Positions 47,532-55,705 of a DNA stretch of 64,000 nucleotides are shown here, in pieces. How positions within the stretch are numbered: position 1 is the stretch's first letter; each line of letters starts with the position of its first letter. Source of the DNA: CAZEYT01 sp964516295. GTDB taxonomy: Bacteria; Verrucomicrobiota; Verrucomicrobiia; Chthoniobacterales; Terrimicrobiaceae. The stretch is taken from the NCBI GenBank assembly GCA_964516295.1, contig CAZEYT010000005.1, positions 1 to 64,000 on the forward strand, in the 5' to 3' direction. Below the pieces are notes generated by a model. It had not been told where the DNA came from. It did not search any database and saw nothing but the letters and a program-made list of their open reading frames with translations. The position numbers and the translations under genes are program-made.

Positions 47532-48539
47532 ATGACTTCGCAAATCGAATCTCTTCGCGGGGAAGCCGTCGCGGTGATCGCCGCAGCGTCGGATCGTGCG
47601 GCTCTCGAGGCCGCGCGGGTCCGTTTCCTTGGAAAAAGCGGGGCGGTAACGGCGTTGAGTGAGGGCATGCGAAATGTGCCGAAGGAGGAGCGTCCGGTCA
47701 TCGGCAAACTTTTGAACGAGCTCCGTCAGATCGTGACGTCCGCCATCGAATCGCGCGAACTCGCGCTGCTCGAGGAGGCAGATACCGCCGCTGTGGGCCG
47801 CCTCGACCTCACGCTCCCGGGGACGGGAAAAAATCCCGGCACGCTTCATCCACTCACGCAATTGTTGGACCGGGCGGTCCGATCGTTCCGGCGGATGGGA
47901 TTCGCGATTGCCGATGGTCCGGACATTGAGACCGAGTGGCATTGCTTTGACGCTCTGAACACGCCGCCCGACCACCCGGCGCGGAATGAGCAGGATACGT
48001 TTTATTTGCCCGACGGCCGGCTTCTGCGTTCGCACACGTCGAGCATTCAGATCCGGGTCATGGAAACCACGCCGCCACCGGTGCGCATTATCGCGCCCGG
48101 AGCTGCCTATCGACGCGATGAAGTGGACGCCACCCACCTGGCGCAATTTACGCAAATGGAAGGTCTCTACGTGGCGGAAGGGGTCAGCCTTGCCGATCTC
48201 AAGGGCACGTTGGAGTTTTTCTTCCGCGAGCTTTTCGGTCCCGACACCGACTTGCAATTCCGACCCCACTTTTTCCCTTTCACCGAGCCGAGCTACGAAA
48301 TCGACATCCGCACCGAGGCGCTGGGAAACAAATGGATGGAACTCGCCGGCTGCGGCATGGTGGATCCGGCGGTCTTTGAGGCAATCTGTGACCGCCGTGG
48401 TGACCGTGTTTACGACCCCGAAGTGGTGAGCGGCTTCGCCTTTGGATTCGGCTTGGACCGGCTTGCCATGAATCTGGCGCGAATCCCGGATATCCGGATG
48501 CTGGTCGAGAACGACCTGCGGTTTTTGAAGCAATTTTGA
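47532..48539 (+). CDS. pheS: Phenylalanyl-tRNA synthetase alpha subunit
   Basis: A 335-aa class II synthetase subunit charging tRNA-Phe. N-terminal coiled coil (residues 1-85), then motif HPLTQLLDRAVRSFRRMGF, motif 2 RIIAPGAAYRRDEVDATH near 195 and motif 3 FGFGLDRLAMNLARIPDIR near 310. pheT, which usually follows directly, is absent; the next gene is a convergent SDR. A terminator-like hairpin precedes the start, suggesting attenuation or independent transcription from rplT. Confidence 0.96.
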   Translation: MTSQIESLRGEAVAVIAAASDRAALEAARVRFLGKSGAVTALSEGMRNVPKEERPVIGKLLNELRQIVTSAIESRELALLEEADTAAVGRLDLTLPGTGKNPGTLHPLTQLLDRAVRSFRRMGFAIADGPDIETEWHCFDALNTPPDHPARNEQDTFYLPDGRLLRSHTSSIQIRVMETTPPPVRIIAPGAAYRRDEVDATHLAQFTQMEGLYVAEGVSLADLKGTLEFFFRELFGPDTDLQFRPHFFPFTEPSYEIDIRTEALGNKWMELAGCGMVDPAVFEAICDRRGDRVYDPEVVSGFAFGFGLDRLAMNLARIPDIRMLVENDLRFLKQF

Positions 48540-48552
48540 GTCGCCTGTTTCG

Positions 48553-49236
48553 TCACCACGGGATCGTCTGACGTTCCTTGATGAACGATCCGCGGAGTGA
48601 CGAGGTCGCATCCAAAGCCAGCCAGACCATCGTGTCGGCTCCCTCCTCCGCCGTAAGCGGAGCCTCCTCGCCGCCCATTTCCGTCCGGCACCAACCCGGG
48701 CACATGGAATTCACCGCAATATCGGGGAAGGCCGCGGTAAACTGCTGGGTAAGCATGTTGAGCGCGGTCTTGCTGATCGAGTAGGCGGGAGCCCAATTCT
48801 GGGGGTCGCCATGGAGTTGCCCGGCTCCGCTGGAAACATTGATGATGCGGGGGTCGTCGGACTTCTGGAGCAGCGGGAGCATCGCGAGCGAAACCCGGAG
48901 CGGGCCGATGGTGTTGGTTTCCAACGTTTCCAAAAGGGTCTCCGGTGCCAAGGTCACAAGGTTTCCGTAATGGTCCAAAAGAATGGCCGCATTGTTGATC
49001 AGGACGTCGATTCTTCCAAAGCGGGCACCGATCTCCGCCGCGGCGGCCTGAATACTCGGATCGTTGTTCACGTCCAAGGCCACCGACGCGGCGGAACCGG
49101 TCTCCGTTGCCGCCCGGGCCGCGCGCTCTTTATCGCGACTTGCCAGAATAACCGTGGCTCCGCGGGCGGCCAAGAGACGCGCCGCTTCGCGGCCGATTCC
49201 GCGCGAAGCTCCGGTGATCAGGATGATTTTCCCCAT
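48553..49236 (-). CDS. Short-chain dehydrogenase/reductase
   Basis: A 227-aa SDR similar in layout to the carbonyl-reductase group. TGASRGIG near residue 8, NNAAILLD near 85, INVSSGAG near 133 and YSISK near 152, then CPGWCRTEMGG near 180. The C-terminus ends shortly after WLALDATSSLRGSFI, as in reductases without a long substrate lid. Substrate unknown. Converges on pheS. Confidence 0.9.
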   Translation of the reverse strand: MGKIILITGASRGIGREAARLLAARGATVILASRDKERAARAATETGSAASVALDVNNDPSIQAAAAEIGARFGRIDVLINNAAILLDHYGNLVTLAPETLLETLETNTIGPLRVSLAMLPLLQKSDDPRIINVSSGAGQLHGDPQNWAPAYSISKTALNMLTQQFTAAFPDIAVNSMCPGWCRTEMGGEEAPLTAEEGADTMVWLALDATSSLRGSFIKERQTIPW

Positions 49237-49266
49237 TCCCGGAACTTCACCAGAATCGCCGCTGTG

Positions 49267-49839
49267 TCAAAGAGGAGGCATGGGCTGCCCAAGATTCCCA
49301 CCCGTGATCGGACCGCCCGTTTCATCCCGTGTTCCCGGGCTGGCGTGGCGCGCTGCCGCACGTTCCCATGCGGAGAGGCTGGCTCCACGGGCCTTTTCCC
49401 AAGGCACGGTATTGCCGTGCTTTTCGTAATCCGCGCGGATCTCCTCTTCGGCAGCATCAAACGCCCGCTCGCTGTCGCGATGGCGATTGTAACCTTCGTA
49501 TCCCGACCGGTAAGCCGGTGCGTAATTCTCGAACGGTTCGGATCCCATCGGCTGCGTTGAGTGGTTTTCACGCCAGTAGGCTTCTTCTTCCGTGGGATTT
49601 ACTCCCTCGCCAACGGCTTTCCCCGCGTAGCCTCCGCCCACACCGCCGACAATCGCTCCAATCACACCTCCGACGGGGCCGCCCACAGCCGTTCCGATCA
49701 CAGTTCCCGCAAGACCCGCGCCGGTGGCACCAATGCCCGTCGAAACGGGGTGAGAGCCGGGTTCACCGGTGATGGGGTCCGCGTTGCGGGTGTCCTCGGG
49801 GTCCAAAGGTTCATTCGGTTTTTTCGGTTCGTTTTTCAT
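49267..49839 (-). CDS. Glycine-zipper protein
   Basis: A 190-aa protein. A charged N-terminus (1-30) precedes a long Gly-rich hydrophobic stretch (about 35-75) with repeated GxxxG spacing, typical of glycine-zipper membrane-inserting segments. The C-terminal half is acidic and aromatic (APAYRSGYEGYNRH). No signal peptide. Such proteins are often linked to stress or envelope, but the function is unknown. Start at ATG 49839 rather than the open frame further upstream. Confidence 0.8.
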   Translation of the reverse strand: MKNEPKKPNEPLDPEDTRNADPITGEPGSHPVSTGIGATGAGLAGTVIGTAVGGPVGGVIGAIVGGVGGGYAGKAVGEGVNPTEEEAYWRENHSTQPMGSEPFENYAPAYRSGYEGYNRHRDSERAFDAAEEEIRADYEKHGNTVPWEKARGASLSAWERAAARHASPGTRDETGGPITGGNLGQPMPPL

Positions 49840-49889
49840 GGTAAACACGGATCGTCTGCCGGAGGGAACCCGGCGGTCGGGCCACCCGA

Positions 49890-51350
49890 TCACGCATCCA
49901 TCGGGGACTCATCGACGCGGCGCTGCCCCAAGTCCGCGCGCGTTCTCGGCAGGGCACCCGGACGATGACGCACGATGTAAGCAATCAGTTTTTCCCGCAC
50001 GAGACAGCGCAGGTCAAACGCATCGCCGGCGTTGGCGGCACTGATGAGGCAGCGAATTTCCATCACGTTCTCGCGACATTCCGTGACCTGTAGCCCGCAG
50101 ACGTCGCCGTCCCATCCCGGGGCTTCGCCCACCACGCGGCGGAGCTCGGCGCGGAGTTCATCCACCGGGACCGTGTAATCGGTATACAGAAAAGCGGTTC
50201 CAAGGATCTTCGAGCCTGTGCGGGTCCAATTTTCAAAGGGACGCTCGAAGAAATAAGTAATCGGAACCACCATCCGACGAAGGTCCCAAAGCCGGAGGAT
50301 GACATAGGTGAGATTGATCTCCTCAACCCGTCCAAATTGACCGTCGATGACGAGCACATCGTCAAAACGAATCGGCTGGGAGATGGCGATTTGAATTCCG
50401 GCGATGAGATTGCCAAGCGTGCGTTGGGCGGCAAAGCCGAGAATGATGCCGGCGATGCCGGCGGACGCGAGAATGCTGGCCCCGAACTGGCGGATGTTTT
50501 CAAAAACCATGAGCGAGGCACCCAGCCCCAAGAGGCCAACCGTCCAGACAATGATGCGCCCGACGACCCGGACTTGGGTGGAGATTTTTCGGGCCTCCAG
50601 ATTGTCGGCCAGATCGATGCGATTCTGCGCGAGGACGACCCGCTGAAATCCCGCGACGGCCCGGATGATGAGTCCCGCCACGCCGAGGATCAGCGTAATC
50701 GCAATCACGCGCCGAAAGATTTCTTCGAATGTCGGTGACAACGGAATGAGAGGCAGCATCAGAATCGCTGCCAGAAGCGGAGCCGCCACGCGGAGGACGC
50801 GGCCGGCCAGATCGACGAGAAGCGAATGCCAGGTCCCGGGCATCGACTCCGCCCAGGCCGTCATGCGGAGTTCAACCACCTTCACGACGCGAACGATCAA
50901 CCAGAACCAAGTCGCCAAAGCCGCGATATCCGCCATCCAACTGAAGGTGAGGAATGCCGCTTCGCGGGTCGCGCGTTCATTTATTCCGGCAAGAGATGGC
51001 GCAAGCGCGAGGTAAACGCCGAAAATCAAAATCAGCAGAGACGCCGGCTTGCGAACGGCCGATCCGAGGAGACGCGGCCAGGTGGGTTCGACCACATTTC
51101 TCAAGCGTTGCCCGCGCCAGCCCGCCCAGGCCATATAACCCTGGATGCAGCCCGCGACGATGACGAGAAGCGCGACGGACAGAGCCAGCCGCGCGGGGGT
51201 GATGCCGTGCCAGAGTGGTCCGCTCAGGCCCTCGGTCCCGGAAAATTTCTCCGCCCATGTTCCCAAAGACGCTCCCGCAGCATTGAGCCAGTCTTTGGGA
51301 ACCAGCAAAATCTGCGCTCCGGCCGGCGTGGCTGCCGAAAGAAATGTCAT
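49890..51350 (-). CDS. Mechanosensitive ion channel, MscS family
   Basis: A 486-aa membrane channel that opens on membrane tension to release solutes during osmotic down-shock. Five or so N-terminal hydrophobic segments precede the conserved MscS pore and beta domain: GASILASAGIAGIILGFAAQ, then LIAGIQIAISQPIRFDDVLVI and GRVEEINLTYVILRLWDLRR, PITYFFERPFENWTR. The C-terminal cytoplasmic region extends to residue 486. The start overlaps the stop of the lipid kinase-phosphatase gene by 4 bases, so the two are co-expressed. Confidence 0.93.
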   Translation of the reverse strand: MTFLSAATPAGAQILLVPKDWLNAAGASLGTWAEKFSGTEGLSGPLWHGITPARLALSVALLVIVAGCIQGYMAWAGWRGQRLRNVVEPTWPRLLGSAVRKPASLLILIFGVYLALAPSLAGINERATREAAFLTFSWMADIAALATWFWLIVRVVKVVELRMTAWAESMPGTWHSLLVDLAGRVLRVAAPLLAAILMLPLIPLSPTFEEIFRRVIAITLILGVAGLIIRAVAGFQRVVLAQNRIDLADNLEARKISTQVRVVGRIIVWTVGLLGLGASLMVFENIRQFGASILASAGIAGIILGFAAQRTLGNLIAGIQIAISQPIRFDDVLVIDGQFGRVEEINLTYVILRLWDLRRMVVPITYFFERPFENWTRTGSKILGTAFLYTDYTVPVDELRAELRRVVGEAPGWDGDVCGLQVTECRENVMEIRCLISAANAGDAFDLRCLVREKLIAYIVRHRPGALPRTRADLGQRRVDESPMDA

Positions 51351-53308
51351 CGCCTCGATCCGCGAAAGAGCGTCCGAAACACAGCTCGAAACGTACGGGC
51401 CAACATCGTCCCAAGGAGGCCGCCGGTAACCACATCCCCCGGATAATGCGCGCCCAGGTAAACCCGGGAAAAGGCCACCAACCCGGCCACCGCAAAGAAG
51501 ACACCGCGCCATCGGGGAAACGGGCGCGAAAGCAGAGTCGCTCCCGCAAACGCCGCCGCACTGTGACCCGAGGGAAACGAATAACTTCCCGGCTTTCGGC
51601 CCACGACCACGGCGCGGATGATGGAGATGAAGGGACGCTTTCTTCGGAAGTAACGTTTCACCGGTACCTCGACGAGAAACGTTGTCAGATAAAGCGCGGG
51701 AAGAACGCGCGCCGCGATGCGCCAGCCAGAGGGACGGTCCTTCGCCATAGCCAACGCCAGAACCAAAAGCCACGCATGGCCGCCGGTCATGACCCGGCTG
51801 AAATGCCAGAACGCCCGATCGACCCATCGCGGGTGCGGCAGGTGGTTCACGGCTAGAAAAACCCAAGTGTCCACGGCATCGAAAGGTTTCAGCCGCCGGA
51901 GCAAGGCCTCGCGGAGCAAACTGCGTCCGCGTTCCACGCGGGGAGACGCCTCGTCGCGGGCCGCTTCCTCAATCGCATCATCCAGAACATACCCCTCCGA
52001 TGCCGAAGCGACCTGCACGGCCGTTTCGGCGAGCCCCGCAGCCGGCTTGTCCGATCTCGCCGCGCTGTCGACCGCGGTGCGAATGGCTGCACTTTGTTCG
52101 CCTGCCCGTGCCTCCGGCTCCCGGTCGGGAATCTCCTCCTCCCGGACATCGTCGTTTTGCTCCAGTTGATCCAAGGCCGCCTCGGCATCGCGGTCGTTTT
52201 TCACTTCGGCGAAACTCCGTTGAAGGGCTTTTCGTGCTTCGATGCGGGCTCCCGTGGCCTCGGCCTCGGAGGTGGCGTCCGATGGTGCATGAACCAAAAG
52301 CGCATCCGGCAGGCACCGAATCACAACCGGGGTCCGGCCGGTTGGTTCACCATCGGCATGAACAGGCACGGCGCGCGTGCTCCGAACCACCACCTCGCGT
52401 GCTTGTAACGTTTCGACTTTCGGCGACCGCCGCAGCTTGCCCCGACGGATGGAGAAAAAATGTCCGAGCAATTCCAGCTTCGAAAAATCCCGATAGATCG
52501 TGATTGTGAGGAGTCCGTCTCCAATGCGCGCACCGGGAGACACGGTAAACCCGCCGCCATAATACGGCCCGTTCGCGACGACCACGAGCAACGCCCGGCG
52601 GCGAAGCACACGCACCGCATGGCGATGACCGTGGGACGACACGTATCCGCGCAGCGTGAGATGGAACGTCTGCGCCGGATAATCCAGCGTTCGTGCAGCG
52701 ATGTCCCACCATTTGGTCCAGTTCCCTTCCTTCACCTCCTCGCCCAACGGAAAAATCGTGGCATCCAGCCCGATCCCGGCGGCTTCGAAAAATGTCCGCC
52801 GTCCATCGAGTTCACCCGCATCAATTTTTCGGACGTCGCCCGCGAGGATCACCACGGTGGCAGTATGCAGCTCGGATGGCATCCCGATGGAACGGGCAAT
52901 GTTGTTGAACGTTCCCGTCGGCAGGATCCCGATGGCGACGCCGGAACCGCAAAGCGTCCGCGCGACGAGGCCGACCGTGCCATCGCCACCGGCAACCAGC
53001 ACCGTGTCCACCCCCGCGCCGACCGCCTCGCGGGCGATGGCCGCCGCATCGCGCTCCGGCCGGGTCTCGTGAACTTCGACCGACCAGCCGGCGGCCCGGA
53101 ATGGCACCGACATTTCGTCCGCCGTTTTGCCGCCGGAATTGGCATCACCTGCCGCGGGGTTGACGATCAACCACGCCGAGCGAGGCAGGGCTCCACCCGA
53201 GACGACTTCGTGAGGCGACAAATCATTCACTGCGACGAATCGGATTTGCAACAGCCGCTGCGTGTCGGGAATTCCCGGGCCGGTCGAAGGCGACGCTTGA
53301 AAGAGCAT
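51347..53308 (-). CDS. Diacylglycerol kinase-like/PAP2 phosphatase fusion
   Basis: A 653-aa protein with two opposing activities. Residues about 45-345 form a YegS/DAGK-type lipid kinase: GGDGT at 107-111, GILPTGTFNNIARSIGMP near 127 and FFEAAGIGLDATIFP near 180. A charged linker (about 350-450) rich in Ala, Glu and Arg follows. Residues about 480-645 form a PAP2 phosphatase with five hydrophobic segments and a complete active site: K551...R558-P559, PSGH at 579-582 and S614-R615...H621...D625. The pair could phosphorylate and dephosphorylate lipid intermediates. Overlaps MscS by 4 bases. Confidence 0.92.
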   Translation of the reverse strand: MLFQASPSTGPGIPDTQRLLQIRFVAVNDLSPHEVVSGGALPRSAWLIVNPAAGDANSGGKTADEMSVPFRAAGWSVEVHETRPERDAAAIAREAVGAGVDTVLVAGGDGTVGLVARTLCGSGVAIGILPTGTFNNIARSIGMPSELHTATVVILAGDVRKIDAGELDGRRTFFEAAGIGLDATIFPLGEEVKEGNWTKWWDIAARTLDYPAQTFHLTLRGYVSSHGHRHAVRVLRRRALLVVVANGPYYGGGFTVSPGARIGDGLLTITIYRDFSKLELLGHFFSIRRGKLRRSPKVETLQAREVVVRSTRAVPVHADGEPTGRTPVVIRCLPDALLVHAPSDATSEAEATGARIEARKALQRSFAEVKNDRDAEAALDQLEQNDDVREEEIPDREPEARAGEQSAAIRTAVDSAARSDKPAAGLAETAVQVASASEGYVLDDAIEEAARDEASPRVERGRSLLREALLRRLKPFDAVDTWVFLAVNHLPHPRWVDRAFWHFSRVMTGGHAWLLVLALAMAKDRPSGWRIAARVLPALYLTTFLVEVPVKRYFRRKRPFISIIRAVVVGRKPGSYSFPSGHSAAAFAGATLLSRPFPRWRGVFFAVAGLVAFSRVYLGAHYPGDVVTGGLLGTMLARTFRAVFRTLFRGSRR

Positions 53309-53420
53309 CTGATCCGAAAGCGGGTCTCCGAGAAACGACGAAGGACGATCTCGCGAGCGTGACCCGGCGGGGTGGCTTTTCCCAATAATTGGGCTCGATT
53401 CCTTGGCGCGGGGCGTCTAG

Positions 53421-53708
53421 ATGAAACTTATGGCAACTACAAAAAAGACAAGCACCCGCAAAGCAAACCCCGCCCTGATGAAACCCGTTCAGCCCGATGC
53501 TGTCCTCGCCGTCGTGGTTGGTTCCGCCCCGCTTCCGCGCACGGAACTCACCAAAAAGGTGTGGGATTACATCAAGAAAAACGGCCTTCAAGACGAGAAG
53601 AAGCGCACGAACATCAATGCCGACGCTGCTCTTCAGGCCGTCTTCGGTGGCAAGAAGCAGGTCACGATGTTTGAGATGACCAAGCTCATCTCGGCGCACG
53701 TCAAGTAA
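53421..53708 (+). CDS. SWIB/MDM2-domain protein
   Basis: A 95-aa protein consisting of a short basic tail and a SWIB/MDM2 domain (LPRTELTKKVWDYIKKNGLQD, then VTMFEMTKLISAHVK). In bacteria stand-alone SWIB proteins are typical of Chlamydiae and relatives, where one is tied to chromatin condensation. A second ATG at 53430 is an equally good start. It is followed by a strong terminator and is expressed alone. Confidence 0.92.
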   Translation: MKLMATTKKTSTRKANPALMKPVQPDAVLAVVVGSAPLPRTELTKKVWDYIKKNGLQDEKKRTNINADAALQAVFGGKKQVTMFEMTKLISAHVK

Positions 53709-53752
53709 CCCTCCGAAATCGAATTCGACTCCGGATCTCCGGAGCCCCAACG

Positions 53753-53781
53753 CCCCGCCCCTTACCGGGCGGGGTTTTTTT
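53753..53781 (+). terminator. Rho-independent terminator after the SWIB gene
   Basis: Perfect 8-bp stem CCCCGCCC/GGGCGGGG (53753-53760 and 53767-53774) with a CTTACC loop and a run of seven T, 44 bases after the SWIB stop. The strongest terminator in the window. Its T run overlaps the stop codon of the opposite-strand permease pseudogene. Confidence 0.93.
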
Positions 53782-54290
53782 ACCTTTTGAGCGCGCCGCT
53801 CGAAAGACCGCGGACAAAGAGCTTCATCGTGAAGAGGAAAATGACGATGAGCGGGAGACTGGCGACAAAAATGCCGCCATCGTGCGTCCCCATTCCTTCA
53901 CATATTCTCCGTCCAGGTAGATAAGACCCACGCCGATCGTGAAGAGCTCGGGATCTCGCAAGACCACGAGCGGCATGAGGAAGTCGTTCCAAGAGCCGAG
54001 AAACATCAGGATCGCAAGCGTCTCCAAAATGGGTCCGCTCATCGGCACGACCACATTGCGCAATTGCGCAATGTGTGACGCCCCGTCCATCTCGGCGGCT
54101 TCAAACAGGTCGCGCGGGATTTCCTCGATGAAATTCCGCAGCACGTAGATGCAAAAGACCTGACCGCCCGAAATGCCGAGGATGATGAGTGCCCAGAGCG
54201 TTTTCAGCAGGTTCATCTGCTGGAGAAGCGCGAAGAGAGTGATGATATTGGCCACTCCGGGCATGAGCATCAGTAACATGCGTTTCGCTC
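53780..54290 (-). pseudogene. Remnant of a MalG-type sugar ABC permease
   Basis: Recognisable carbohydrate-permease sequence: VLRNFIEEIPRDLFEAAEMDG, the EAA coupling motif, and SGPILETLAILMFLGSWNDF. The first half of the protein (about 100 residues with the N-terminal helices) is missing: similarity begins near 54290, where the gene to the right ends. Near 53885 the frame breaks; the C-terminal GIFVASLPLIVIFLF...LSSGALKR is in the next frame, restored by one extra G in the GGCGGC run. Truncated and frameshifted, it cannot make a working permease. Confidence 0.85.
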
Positions 54291-54965
54291 GGCTTGGGGG
54301 CGGGTGATGCCCTCGGCATCAGCTGCCAAAAGCACGCGCAGGCCGTCCTTGGCATCGTCAGCACTCAGATAAGCGAATCCGAGCGTGAGAAAAAAGTCCC
54401 GCCGTCCGGGCTTGGAGGAGAGGGACTCCGCCAACGGCTCGAGCGCACGAAGGGCTGCCAGTCGCTCGGAGCGTTTCGAAAAGCTGGTTTCCGTAAGGGC
54501 CACGATCCGACTGGCGGTATTTTCCACCACCGGGTTCCCACTCCGCAGGGCAACGAGCTCTTTACACGCCGTCAGGGCTTCGGAATATCTTGGCGGCGAG
54601 ACGTAGTCGGAAAGGATCTTTGCCAGAAAGAACTTCGAGAGCAGCCCCTTCAGATCGTTTTCCGACGAGATTGACTCGAAAAGCGCCTCTGCTAGGCGAA
54701 CGTTCTCTGTCGTTCTCGGCTGAAGATTGAGAAGGGTGGATGCTTCGCCAAACGCACGCTCACGCTCATCAATGCCCGGATGGTCTTTGAGGGCGCGAAA
54801 CATCCGGTAAGCATCGGAAGCCAGATTGTTCTCAGCCAGTACCCACGCTTCATCCAACGAGGCCGTGGCGTTGGCAGCGGGACAGGGCGGAATCGAGGCT
54901 GCAAGCAGAGCGCAGACGACCGCTGCGGCTCTCTTACAAGCGCTCCGCGAGTGGACAAAGTCCAC
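54270..54965 (-). CDS. Secreted helical repeat-like protein, probably 3'-truncated
   Basis: A 231-aa frame from GTG 54965 with a signal-like N-terminus (AAAVVCALLAASIPPCPAANA) and then helical, TPR-like sequence (AYRMFRALKDHPGI, LFESISSENDLKGLLSKFFL, FFLTLGFAYLSADDAKDGLRVLL). It ends at ...RPQAERNACY exactly where the permease remnant begins, so the natural C-terminus was probably lost in the same rearrangement. Family not certain. Confidence 0.6.
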   Translation of the reverse strand: MDFVHSRSACKRAAAVVCALLAASIPPCPAANATASLDEAWVLAENNLASDAYRMFRALKDHPGIDERERAFGEASTLLNLQPRTTENVRLAEALFESISSENDLKGLLSKFFLAKILSDYVSPPRYSEALTACKELVALRSGNPVVENTASRIVALTETSFSKRSERLAALRALEPLAESLSSKPGRRDFFLTLGFAYLSADDAKDGLRVLLAADAEGITRPQAERNACY

Positions 54966-55009
54966 AAATCGGGGGGGCCAGCATCCGGAGGAAAATCTAC
55001 ACCGAGCCC

Positions 55010-55627
55010 TCAGCAGGCAGGAACTGTGGCGGTCCGTTCCACCGTCGGGCGGCGTGCTGCCACCCAGACCAGAAGAACCAAGGCCCCGAAAAGAAGGTCG
55101 GAAACCAACGAATTGCGGAAAAACATCCAAGTGGGCGGGAAACCCGAGAGACCAACGGTGAGCGACATCCAAAGCCCTTCCAAGCCACGCGGATAGGCCG
55201 GGTTAAGCAGCCAGCCAAGGGCATTCGTCACCAGATAGAAAATCACACTGCCGCCCAAGAGAGTTCCAAAATACCCGAAAAGCCCAAACGATTTGCGCGA
55301 AGCGAGCCAGCGTCCCAAGCCGACGACCGCCAGCGTGCATAGCCAAGCTCCGGCTTGCGCCCCACTGAAAAGCGGGAAGCCCAGCGTAAGACTCAGCGCC
55401 AAGTCCGAAATCACCAAAGCACCCAGCGGAAGGATCCACGCCAGGAGCCCGGGAAGAAACAACGCCCCGCAGAAAGCCGCGGCTATCAGGGGCGAAAAGT
55501 TCGGCAACTCCGGAAGGACAGACGCACGCAAAACACGGGCCGCCACAATGGCCAGAATACAAGAAGCGATGAGAATGGCCGCACGGCGGGTGCCATCACG
55601 GACGGAGAAGGTCGAGAGTGAGCTCAT
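55010..55627 (-). CDS. DUF6580-like membrane protein
   Basis: A 205-aa protein with five to six hydrophobic segments. The pattern LPNFSPLIAAAFCGALFLPG near residue 40 followed by LPLGALVISDLAL near 66 is typical of DUF6580, a family resembling ECF-type substrate-binding components. The transported compound is unknown. It lies between the truncated secreted protein gene and the Omp85 gene on the same strand. Confidence 0.8.
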   Translation of the reverse strand: MSSLSTFSVRDGTRRAAILIASCILAIVAARVLRASVLPELPNFSPLIAAAFCGALFLPGLLAWILPLGALVISDLALSLTLGFPLFSGAQAGAWLCTLAVVGLGRWLASRKSFGLFGYFGTLLGGSVIFYLVTNALGWLLNPAYPRGLEGLWMSLTVGLSGFPPTWMFFRNSLVSDLLFGALVLLVWVAARRPTVERTATVPAC

Positions 55628-55705
55628 GGAAGGCGACAGAATAAGGAGGTCATCAGATCCTGTGCAAGCCGCGAGGGCGAGAAACGCTTTGTTTTATGTC
55701 CCATG

